Assembly (NCBI GenBank): GCA_009859145.1
Contig: VRVR01000036.1
Coordinates: forward strand, 145,584 to 209,583
Reading direction: 5' to 3'
Length of the DNA: 64,000 nucleotides
Source of the DNA: Andalucia godoyi
Taxonomy: Eukaryota > Discoba > Jakobea > Jakobida > Andaluciidae
The notes under the pieces were generated by a model that saw nothing but the letters and a program-made list of their open reading frames with translations, did no database searches and was not told where the DNA came from. Of the stretch, positions 48,430-59,300 are shown piece after piece (within the stretch, counting starts at the first letter, position 1; every line of letters starts with the position of its first letter). A program made the translations under genes and the position numbers.

Positions 48430-49950
48430 CTACAAGGTGACAGCCTCTGCCTTCATACTCAGGCACTCCTCGCGAATCTCATCAAACATAGTCGTTGACA
48501 GGTAGCGTTCTCCAAACGACGGGATGATGACCACGATTCGCTTGCCAGCGTTTTCCTCTCGAGCCCCCAGGCGAATCGCGGCCTGGACAGCAGCACCGGA
48601 CGAGATGCCGACCATCAAGCCTTCCTCGAGGGCCAGTCTTCGTGACATCTGGAACGACTCCTGGGAGTTTACCTGGATAACCTCATCCACGTACTCGGAG
48701 CTGTACACTTTGGGCACAAATCCAGCTCCGAGTCCCTGAATTTTGTGGGGACCGGGTTTTCCACCGGACAGCACCGCCGACTCGACAGGCTCCACCGCCA
48801 CCACCTTGACGTTCGGGTTCTTTTCCTTCAAAAACTTTCCGGCACCCGTAATTGTTCCACCAGTACCGACTCCTGCGACAAAAAAGTCCACTGTGCCTTC
48901 CGTGTCACGCCAGATCTCAGGGCCCGTCGTTTCATAATGGATCTTGGGATTCGACGGGTTCTCAAACTGCTGCAGCATGACCGCGTTCGGAGTATTTCCA
49001 ACGATTTCGTTCGCCTTTGCAATGGCGCCCTTCATTCCAAGTGATCCAGGAGTCAGAATCAACTTTGCTCCAAGTGCTCGCAACATCATTCGACTGATTC
49101 AATGTCACGGAGGGAAAGTAAGTACGTTAAAAAACAGAAATCGAAAGAGAGACGCAGCAAATACAAGAGCGATTAAAAAAAGCCCTGAGTGAGAAGAAGA
49201 AAAGAAGAAGAGGAAGAAGAGGAAGAAGATTCGAATATGAAACAAATAAGACAGGAGAACATAAGAAAGGAATAAAATAGTCGACATACCGCTCAAGAGA
49301 CATGGTCTCTGGCATCACGATTATGCAATGATAGCCCAATGCAGACGCAACAAAGGAGATTCCCTATGACACATTTCACGAACAGTGGAAGGAAACACAC
49401 ACACACACACACACACACCCCAAAAAATGCAAGATGAAGTGAAAAAACAAAGACTGTGAGAACTCCACTCAATGATTGCCACCGTGTTGTGCATAGCGCA
49501 TGATTACGAAGACCACATACAATACCGGTGTTTCCCGACGTCGGCTCAACGAGGATGGACACTCCTGGACATGGCAATCAAGATACACGTATATTCATGT
49601 ATACACATAATAGCAGTCAGCAAACGGGCATCAAAAATCGAGGAAATGCAAAGGCCAAGCTGCCAAGGTAAGGTATGGCCAACGTAGGCATGGCCAAGGT
49701 AGGATGAATGCAGCTAGGTGAAGATCGTCATACCTGGAGTGATTTTTCCTTCTTGCTGAGCTTCGCGGATCATGGAAAGAGCAAGACGGTCCTTGACGGA
49801 GGAGCACGGCTCGAGAGACTCGAGTTTTGCAAGGATTTCCGCCTTTGAATCCGACGAAACCTTGTTGAGCCGAACGAGCGGAGTGTTTCCGATGAGCTCG
49901 GTGATGTTGTTTGCGATCGGATTCTTCCGGGCTGCGTCAAATGAGGCCAT
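48430..49950 (-). CDS. Cysteine synthase (O-acetylserine sulfhydrylase), four exons
   Basis: Exons 49950-49734, 49564-49521, 49363-49290 and 49093-48430 total 999 bp, 332 residues; frame is kept across all three junctions. The PLP-dependent enzyme makes cysteine from O-acetylserine and sulfide. Visible motifs: NTPLVRLN, the PLP lysine Lys53 in SSVKDR, substrate loop TSGNTGIG spanning the exon 2/3 junction, [10 protein letters not shown] spanning exon 3/4, [21 protein letters not shown], the PLP phosphate-binding [12 protein letters not shown], and GISSGAA. The N-terminus ([10 protein letters not shown]) has no targeting signal, so it is probably cytosolic. Serine acetyltransferase, its metabolic partner, lies about 11 kb away. 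The C-terminus lacks the usual Ile-ended helix variant and ends AEAVTL. Confidence 0.95.
49094..49289 (-). other. Intron 3 of cysteine synthase (196 bp)
   Basis: Donor GTATGT, acceptor CAG, phase 2; contains a GAAGAGGAAGA array at about 49198-49228. Confidence 0.9.
49364..49520 (-). other. Intron 2 of cysteine synthase (157 bp)
   Basis: Donor GTATGT, acceptor TAG, phase 0; contains an (AC)n run at 49396-49419. Confidence 0.9.
49565..49733 (-). other. Intron 1 of cysteine synthase (169 bp)
   Basis: Donor GTATGA, acceptor CAG, phase 1. Contains a tandem AGGTATGGCCAA/AGGCATGGCCAA repeat (about 49665-49701). Confidence 0.9.
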
Positions 49951-50369
49951 GTTGGAAAATCCTGAGAAAAGCCACTAGGTAATAGCAGTAATAGTAATAG
50001 TAGTAGTACTGAACTTGGGGCAAAAGCAAGATTTGATCCTACAAATAAACCAAACGAATCAAAAAGCAAAAACAAAAACAAACCATTAAATTAAACTTAA
50101 AAAAACCGACGAAAAAACGACGGAAAATCGAAAAGCACTATGCGGAAGTTTCCGTCTGGAATTCCCGATTTCCACTGCTGAATTGGGAAACTTGATTCAA
50201 GTCTGCGCTGCTGCGAACTACAGTACTTGAACGTGTGTGTGAGCGGGATTTGCTACAGACGTTTTTACGATTTATGATTCAATTGCTTCAACATACATCC
50301 CCCTGCACACACAGAGATTCATACACACATACACTCATAATATGGCGCCGAATGCAGTCAATGTCATTT
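49951..50369. other. Intergenic, no gene seen
   Basis: 419 bp between two minus-strand genes, with a short TAGTAATAG array at 49981-50008 and an A-rich stretch at 50060-50130. Confidence 0.55.
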
Positions 50370-52050
50370 TTAAGCCACAAAGAGTCTTCTTCGCAATTCT
50401 TTCTGCAGAATTCCAATCTCTCGGGTTGTGCCACCCATGATATCCGAGTTCTCCTGGAGCCTTCTCGTGAGATACGGCATGACTTGGCGGACTGGACCGA
50501 AAGGCAAGTACTTTGCAACGGGCATATGCGCGTCTGCCAGAGTGTATGAAATCGAATCCGCCATCCCAAGAAGCTGACCGAACCCAATGTCCGCCTTCCT
50601 GGACGCGACCATCGATGTCAGCCCCAGCGAGTCTATGAGCGTCAGAGCTTTTGCAACGGTCCGTGGATTGTGCGTCGCCACGAGAATATCCAAAGGCGGC
50701 CGACTGCCCTTTTCTATTGCAGATGCAATTTGCTGAATCGCGTACGCAACGCCGGAATCATAGGACGCGTGAGTCTCTTCCACATTATCCCAGATGGCCA
50801 CAGCGCGTCCGGCATTTCCCGCCTCAACGCGCTCGGAATCCTTGTACGCACCTCGCACCAGCTTCGCGCCGAGCACAAATCCATGACCCTTTGCACTTTG
50901 AAGGTCATTCACAAGCTGCGACGGGCCCGACTTGAGATACATTTGGTACGTGGATCGAATGAGCCCAGAGGACTTGTTGTATTTCTTCATCATTTCCAGA
51001 GCCAAAAGAGCCATCGCAGGCTGCATTCGCCATTGTTCAGCATCGATATACAGGCATACGTTGTCCCGAAATGCAACTTCGCAGATAAGATCGAGTCTGC
51101 GCATCGTAGTTGACCATTCCTCGACATCCGATTGCACAAGCCCAAATGCCCCAGGGTTCTTGAACACGACTTCACCAGCATCCAGAAACGAAACAGGAAG
51201 CTGATGCACATTCCAACCGTTGCTTGTGCCTTTCCCATCTCCGTGGACATTGGTGGTGCTCGTCGGCACTGGCGAGGAGGAGAAAAAGACGCGCTCCACA
51301 TTGGGAGTTTCCTCCAAAGCCTGCGACGCACGAGAACCCTGGACTTGCATAAGCGCATTCGACACATGCTCAAGAGCTGAAACAGGACCAAGCGCCGAGA
51401 TCTTCAGACATGCCGAAGCTTGATTTCGCACCGACGAAGCAGGAATCGACTGTGTAAACGACGCCGCAGTTCGAACTGCAGATTGCAGGACCCGAACCGT
51501 CGAGTCAAACGCGCTGCTTTTCACGTCCAAGTCACCGCTATTCATGCACGCAACACCATTAAGCCAACCAGTTTGGTAAGGAAAGAAAAAAACAATGAAA
51601 AGAGAAAGGAGCAGAGGTAATGGAAGGAAAAGGAGTAAGAAATTCATACGACTCTGCTTCGACAGAATAGTCGACGATGCCTGCGACGCCTCGATTTGCG
51701 AGTCTTCCCAGCGTGACCTTCACTTCAGCGAGCGTCTCTCCCGCGCAGAAATGCTCAAAGAACGAGTGTTTGATTCCCCAAAAGACTGGGGCCGCAAGCG
51801 ACCCCGAGGCCGAAGCAGTAGCAATGATTGCCGGAGCGCTTTTGACAAGCGGAGAAATGCGACACGCCCCAAGATGCGCGAGCGAAGACACAATTGACGG
51901 TGTCGTAAGCTTTGATAGCGGGGAGACCGGAACAGCCGTCAGACTCGGCGAGTCAGAAGAAAGAAGAGAAATCGCAGACGCAATCGACAGCTTTGCATCA
52001 GCTGCTTTCGAACCACTGCCACTCGAAAATCGTCGAAACACTGTCAACAT
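50370..52050 (-). CDS. Proline dehydrogenase, mitochondrial, two exons
   Basis: Exons 52050-51650 and 51537-50370 give 1569 bp, 522 residues; the junction (phase 2) joins VDYSVEAE to SGDLDVKSS. The FAD enzyme oxidises proline to pyrroline-5-carboxylate. The first residues (MLTVFRRFSSGSGSK) form a good mitochondrial presequence. Exon 1 carries ETLAEVKVTLGRL...GIVDYSVE. Exon 2 carries DAEQWRMQPAM, AKLVRGAY, the THNPRTVAKAL block, FGQLLGMADSIS and KYLPFGPVRQVMPYLTRRLQENSD, the family's substrate and FAD-binding C-terminal motifs. Length agrees with animal and fungal PRODH. No pyrroline-5-carboxylate dehydrogenase domain is fused. Confidence 0.96.
51538..51649 (-). other. Intron of proline dehydrogenase (112 bp)
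   Basis: Donor GTATGA, acceptor TAG, phase 2. Confidence 0.9.
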
Positions 52051-52267
52051 ATTGCTTCAAAAAGTCCTGTTCCTCTCCCTGTTCCTCTTCCCTCCTTGCG
52101 CGTCGCCTTTTTCTTGTCGGTTTTTTCTGTTCTTTCCTGCTCCTTTTGCTTCCTCGTTGTTTCGGACACCTTTCGTCTCAATAGTATAATAAAACTGTCT
52201 TTCCCCACCCACCTTCTTTTTCCTCCTCCGTTTACCGTTGTTCGAGCAGAGACTGCCTTTGCGTTGA

Positions 52268-52396
52268 TGAAGAGCAAAAATGAAGAGAAGACGAGTCCAG
52301 AGTACCCTTGGCAACTCTTGAGAACGGTTCTAAAGCATCTTGTTTTAATGTGCGTTTTCTTTTCCTTCGTGTTGATTTTCCTCCATGCTGGCTAAA
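52268..52396 (+). CDS. Possible 42-residue single-pass membrane protein
   Basis: ATG AAG ... TAA frame: a polar start (MKSKNEEKTSPEYPW), then a continuous hydrophobic segment (HLVLMCVFFSFVLIFL) ending at the C-terminus. This layout suits a small tail-anchored or translocase-associated protein, but a frame this short is easily a coincidence. No homologue is recognised. Confidence 0.28.
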
Positions 52397-52537
52397 ACTA
52401 CGGTTGACAGCTTTTGCTCCCGACGTTGGTCTGTGCTGCGACTGCAGTTGCTCTTCGGACACATTAAGGCCCAGGTTGGAAATTGCCCGCCGTACGATCA
52501 GCACAATAAGGACAGTCCGTCAAACGAGCTGCTTACG

Positions 52538-53115
52538 AACATACGCCTACATCATACACTGAACATGCATATCTACGAATAGACATGCATCTTCAATCTT
52601 GCATCTCGTTGCCGGGAACGGGATCGGCCCCAATACGCCTCACGGTGTTCTTCAGATAGATGTTCCGCGCTCCGTTCCCAATCTCGATCAATATGTGAGT
52701 CACTTTGTCAGCGTGACACGTGGTTCCTGAGAAGGGTGCATTTTTTGATTCTGACGGCCCTAGCAGCAGGCGTAGTGACACGTGGTCTCTTAGGAGGTCT
52801 GCGGGACCTAGGAGGCCCTGTATCGAGCGGCGTAGGCGTAGGCGAGTGCGTCATCCCAGCGCACCCATGCCCATATTTGAATAAAAAAGCGAAACCAAAA
52901 AAAGTGAAACCAACGAATGATAGAATAGATGGCTACGGATGCTGCGTTAAAGAGTGTCGAAAATGCAGAGCCCGTGTCACCGGCTGAATTTTGGCCGAGC
53001 GTGCGTAAGCACGAATTCCCTGTGAAACAAACGTGCTAGTGTCGGCCAGTATTGACTGTGTCTGTTCATGCATACTTCCATATGCATGACAATGACGTGT
53101 TGTTATTATTCAACG
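52538..53115 (+). repeat. Dispersed repeat family, copy 3
   Basis: Matches copy 2 (29420-29945) at an estimated 85-90% identity by eye in the same orientation, with about 65 extra bases near 52938-53002. In this copy a short frame 52929-53039 (36 residues, MATDAALKSV... to ...FPVKQTC) runs through the extra stretch; in copy 2 the frame is broken. The flanks (52051-52267 and 53116-53308) show no gene. Confidence 0.87.
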
Positions 53116-53308
53116 GCGTACGTGTAACGAAACACATGCAAAACAAGCGCTGTATTCTCTTTTTCCAAAACAAAACACCTTAACTCTATACAAAGCTTGC
53201 GTTTCATTTTTCTCATTTTCACATTCTCGGGTCTTTTCAGCATGCTATTTTTCAGTGTCTGGTTTTAAATGTTGTAATGTACTGAATGTACTGTTATTTG
53301 GAGAATTG

Positions 53309-56300
53309 ATGGTGATCATTCATCTGCAGAACATTTCGCGTCTTGTGTTTCATCTCTTGGCGTTCTTTGCCTTGTTTTCTCCTTTTTATAATTTCTCCTA
53401 TGCTCAGAACTGCGCAGTCGGGTCCTATTGGGGCGGCGCTTCGTGTCTTGTATGTCCAACAGGGACGTTTGGCTTTATGCCGTCGCAGACTTCGTGCACA
53501 CAATGTCCGGCAGGTTCGTATCAGGGGCTTACGAATATAATGACGCCGGCAGGATGCATGCTTTGTCCGCAGGGTCATTACGGTCCGACAGCGGGCCGCA
53601 CCGCATGTTTGCCGTGCGCTGCAGGATCCTACAGGAGTTCCACGGACCTTGTCTCGAGTACGACGTTTTCTGTTGGAGGACTTATCAAGAAATCGTACTC
53701 AGGAAATCCGTATCTTACGACGCTGACATCTGTCACGTTCGACACGACGAGTCCGCTGAGCATTCCGTACAACTCAATTACGGGCAACTTGATTTCGTTC
53801 GAGTGGAGCGGGTACGTCCGAATTCCAGTGACAGGGTCCTATGTGTTTTCATCGACTGCGGACGATGGACAAAGACTGTATCTGAACGGAGTCTTGGAAA
53901 TCAACAATTGGGTGGATCAGCCATCGACCACTCAGACAACGACTTCGAGGAGCTATACCGCGGGGACATTTTTGCCAATCAAAGGACAGATGTATCAGAA
54001 CGGGGGGAACATAGAGTATGCAGTGAAGTGGACGTATCCGGGGAACCCCACCTTTTCCTTGATTCCGACGTCAATGTTGTATCCAGTGTCGTTGTCGGCG
54101 GGTTCAACAACTTACATTTCGGGGCTTGCAACGTCGTGTCTGCTTTGTTCTGCCGGGTATTTTGGCAATTCTACGGGACAAACAACTGCTGGTGACGCAT
54201 GCTATCCTTGTCCCGACAATGCGTATTCGACTGCAGGAGCTTCGTCTTGTACATCGTGCTCTCTTGGATGGGTGTTGAACGCCGGAAAGACGGCGTGTGT
54301 GCAATGTCCATCGAATCAATATACAAACTCGTCGACTGGATACACTTGCCAAACTTGTCCTCCTGGAAATGAGCCTTCTGCGGCGCATTCTTCTTGCACA
54401 AAATGCACTCTCAATAAGTATTCGTCTTCGTCCACTTCGTTTGTTTGCCAGACTTGTTCCGCTGGGTCACAACCGAATGTTGTGGGTACTGCGTGTGACG
54501 CTTGCTCTTCAACAACGTACTCCAATGCGTCAACCGGTTTTCTTTGTGCAAGTTGTTCTCCAGGCAATGAGCCGAACTCTCTCAGAACGGGTTGTTCCAA
54601 GTGTGCTGCGAACATGTACTCGAATGCATCGACGTCGTTTGTGTGTTCTGCGTGCCCTCCGCTTCAGGAGCCAAATGCAGCGCTCACTGGGTGTGTTCCG
54701 TGCCCGTCTAATTCCTACTACAATGCATCGACGAACGGCCGGTGTGCGTACTGCCCTCCCGGGTCCGGACCGACTGCTGGTCAGAGTGGGTGCGGTAGCT
54801 GCCCGACGAACAGGTATTCGAATGCCAGCAGCTTGTTTGTCTGCACGTTGTGTCCTGCAATGCATCAGCCGAATTCTGGCCTGACGGGATGCACGTCGTG
54901 CCTCGGGAATACATATTGGAATGCATCGACGAGTGGCCTGTGTGCGACTTGCCCGGCTGGTAATGAGCCAAATTTGCTCAAGATCGGTTGCCAAAGTTGC
55001 GCGTCGAACATGTACTCGAANNNNNNNNNNNNNNNNNNNNNNNNNNNNNNNNNNNNNNNNNNNNNNNNNNNNNNNNNNNNNNNNNNNNNNNNNNNNNNNN
55101 NNNNNNNNNNNNNNNNNNNNNNNNNNNNNNNNNNNNNNNNNNNNNNNNNNNNNNNNNNNNNNNNNNNNNNNNNNNNNNNNNNNNNNNNNNNNNNNNNNNN
55201 NNNNNNNNNNNNNNNNNNNNNNNNNNNNNNNNNNNNNNNNNNNNNNNNNNNNNNNNNNNNNNNNNNNNNNNNNNNNNNNNNNNNNNNNNNNNNNNNNNNN
55301 NNNNNNNNNNNNNNNNNNNNNNNNNNNNNNNNNNNNNNNNNNNNNNNNNNNNNNNNNNNNNNNNNNNNNNNNCAGCGCTCACTGGGTGTGTTCCGTGCCC
55401 GTCTAATTCCTACTACAATGCATCGACGAACGGCCGGTGTGCGTACTGCCCTCCCGGGTCCGGACCGACTGCTGGTCAGAGTGGGTGCGGTAGCTGCCCG
55501 ACGAACAGGTATTCGAATGCCAGCAGCTTGTTTGTCTGCACGTTGTGTCCTGCAATGCATCAGCCGAATTCTGGCCTGACGGGATGCACGTCGTGCCTCG
55601 GGAATACATATTGGAATGCATCGACGAGTGGCCTGTGTGCGTATTGCCCTTCTGGATTTGAGCCGAACAGTCTCAGCAGCGGATGCACACCATGCCCCTT
55701 CAACAAATTCTCCAATGGATCGGGAACTGGTTATGTTTGCACGCACTGTTCCAGTTTGCAGCAGCCCAATGGTGCACTGTCTGGCTGTGTGCAGTGTCCG
55801 GCAAATGCATACTGGAATGCATCAACCAGCTATGTGTGTGCCACTTGTCCTTCTGGACAGGAACCTGCTGCAGGTCGAGGCGCGTGTGTCAATTGCCCCC
55901 CGGGCTCCTATTCAAATTCCTCAACGGGTTTTGTTTGTTCAGCATGTCCTGTAGGATATGGAGTTTCTAGCAATCGGTCAACGTGTTCTCGGTGCAGCGT
56001 CAATATGTACACAAATGCCTCGGTTGGATTTGAGTGTTCGCTATGTCCGCGTTTGGAAGAACCGAATACGAACCATTCTGGCTGTGTAGCTTGTCCAGCT
56101 GGCACTGTTTGGAATACCTCGACGAATGGAATGTGCATTTTCTGTCCTGCCGGATCAGAACCGGACGCCTCTCGCACTTCGTGCATTAGCTGCCTACGGA
56201 ACCAGTACTCCAATGTTAGCACTATGCACACCTGTACCTATTGTCCTGAGGATCACGAACCCACTGGGTCGCTGACCGAGTGTGTTGCGTGCTCCAGTTA

Positions 56301-59300
56301 TACGTTCTATAATTCTTCTACGGATTTCATGTGCAGGAACTGTCCTGCCGGAGAAGGTCCTACGTCGTCTCGAAATGCTTGCATGCAGTGTACCGTCGGT
56401 ATGTACTCCAATGCCTCAACGCTATTTACGTGCAAGAGTTGTGATCCAGGAACGCAACCAGGCGTGGACCGTGCATTCTGCGAATCGTGTTCCGTGAATG
56501 AGTATTCAAACGGTTCGACGGGGTTCGTATGTCAGCATTGTCCACCTGGATGGCAGTCAGACGCCGTGCTGCAATCATGTGAACGATGTTTGATGCAAGA
56601 ATTCTCCAACTCTTCTACCGGGTTTTTGTGCCAGCCGTGCCCTTCCGGACAGGTTCCATCTCCCTCTGGTGCGAAATGTGTATTTTGTCCCGTTAACCAG
56701 TTTACGAACGCTTCCACCAATTTTCTGTGCACAGTTTGTCCAGACGGCTACGAGCCATCGAACGGTCAGCACAGGTGCACTGCATGCGATCTCAACAAAT
56801 ATTCGAATTCAGCTTCAGACTTTTTGTGCTCGACATGTGCTTCTGGGTATGAACCGACGGCGGCGCAGTCGAATTGCACGCAGTGTGCACCGAACATGTT
56901 TTCGGATTCGTCGACTAACTATACGTGCAGGACTTGTTCTTTGGGGAGCGAGCCATCCGCAAACCGAAGTTCCTGTTCCTCTTGTTCTGCGGGGATGTAT
57001 TCGAATTCTTCGACTGGTTTTATGTGCAAATTTTGCCTTCCGGGAACCATGAGCGTTAGTCGAGGATCCGCGTGCGAAACTTGCGACCAGAATGCGTATT
57101 CAAATGCTTCCACGGGGTTCACATGCGTCTCATGTCCACCGGGGCATATGGCAAACCAGGGGAAGACGGGATGTGAAATATGCGGCCCGGGTCACTTTTC
57201 GAATGCATCGACGGGATTCATGTGCCAAATGTGCGGTCCAGGCATGGAGCCATCCATGTATAGAGATCGTTGCAATCGATGCCCGACGGGGTATCATTCG
57301 TCGAACTTTTCGAATTTCCAGTGTATGGAGTGTCCTCCGGGTTTTGAGCCGTCCCCAAGTGCGGAGAACTGTACTGTTTGTCCGCCGAGGTCGATCTCAA
57401 ACCGTTCTACGAATCACACGTGTTTGGCGTGCCCGTATCCGACCACCACTACTCAGCACGGATCCAGTTCCTGCGATGCTTGTGAGGTGTCCTTCTATGG
57501 CACCTCATGCTCTCTTTTTTGCGAGGCGTATTCCAATTGCAGCGGGCGTGGCAATTGCTCGTTCTCGGCGGAGTTGCAGACGGTGGCATGCGAATGCCTA
57601 TCCGGCTGGAAAGGCGCTGATTGCTCGCAGCGAATTGTAGTCCCCCCTTCTTCGGTAGTTCCTCCTGTGCCGGGCATCGACAATACCGTTGGCTCCGATG
57701 CGGGTCAGGCAGCAGTGTCGGCGTCCGTTGCAGCTGCTGGGGCTTCAGGAGCATCGATGCTGCAGTTATTTGATGCGTTGCAAACGGTGATCCGAATGGG
57801 ATGCATGAAGGTCGAATTTCCAATTTGGTACATTTATTTTGTGCAGGGACTGTCTTTGCCTATGATGAATTTTCGTTTGGAGTTCCTGATGGCTCCGTTG
57901 GAGTCTGCAAGAGTCATTCAGCCTCCTGATGACGGCGATGTGGACCTTTATAACGATTCCAATATGCGAATCTATTACATGGAGGGAATGGGAGTGTACT
58001 CCGCAATATTTATCACGACTTTCGTCAACGTATGCTTTCTTCTGATGGTGTTGGCTTCTGTCCATGCCACTGCGCTGACGCTATTCTCTGCAGTATTTTA
58101 CGGGCGCCTTCGCTGGCTGTCCAGGGGCTCGAGTCTTGTTCAAGTCTCTGAGAGCCCGCGTCTTGCACACAAATTTTGGCTTTTCTTCCGTGGTGTTTAT
58201 TTCGACATGTTCTACGCATTCAGTTACAGCATATTCTGTGCTTGTCTGGTGCAGCTTTTCGGATTCTCCGGCGTGCGACCTGTTTGGGAATCGGCGATGG
58301 CGGTGGTGGTGCTTCTATTCTATATCTTCCTTTCAATTTACTGGGTCGTGCCAATGACGCGAGAAACTATTCATGAAGGAGAGGACACGTCGCTTTGGCA
58401 CAAAATGGATTTTGGGGTCCACGAATTCCACCCAGAATACTGGTGGGCACATCCAGCAACGCTTGGCATATTTTTTTTTGATGCTTTGCTGGTTTCCGCT
58501 GGTGCGTGCTTCCCCGAGTACGTTTCATTTGACTTTCAATTGACTGCGATACTTACTGCTTCTATGCTGCGTTCCGTTTTCCTGCTCTCTTACTTCCCAT
58601 GCCATGAGGTGACTGCAAATATCAAGCATGTGCTTGTCTCTGTCTCGGATTCCTTTTTGCTTCTTTTAATTTATTCCATGCAGGGTCGGTCGCGCGATTC
58701 TGCTTGGAACGGGAGTTGCGCGTTCATTATTGGTTTGGTACAGATGATTGTGGTAATTATCACCTTTGTGTTTTCCATTATAGAAATGCTCATTGCCGCC
58801 GCTGCTTTTGCCAGCTACTTGAAACAGATACTCGTTACCGTTGTCGTTCGTCGCATTACGATGGCCAGAGCGCGCAAAGCCGAACGAGCAGCCGCAATTC
58901 GCGCCAAGATGATGGAAAGAGACCTGGGCACGAGTCACCTTGGGGAGTACGAATCTGAAACGTTCTTTGCTGAGGGCTGTCTCGAGAATTTCGATAATGC
59001 GTCGGGGACGAATTCCAAGATGTGCAGTACGGATGGTTCGGTGTGCCAGGGGGAGCTGGACAGCTCCATGGCTCTTGGATCACAACCAGTATGCTACGAC
59101 TCTGGTTCGAAGGTGCCCAAATTCTCGTCATCCCATCCGGATATTCTCGAAAATACGTCCTCTTACCCAAGAAGAAAGCAATCTGCAGGTGCGTTTGCCA
59201 CACAGGATCAGTGGCAGATTATTGCAAGTGACACAGAGTCGACCTTGACGGCGTCTTCCCAGACACACAGCAGCGACGGTGCAGATGGCGAGTCATCCGT

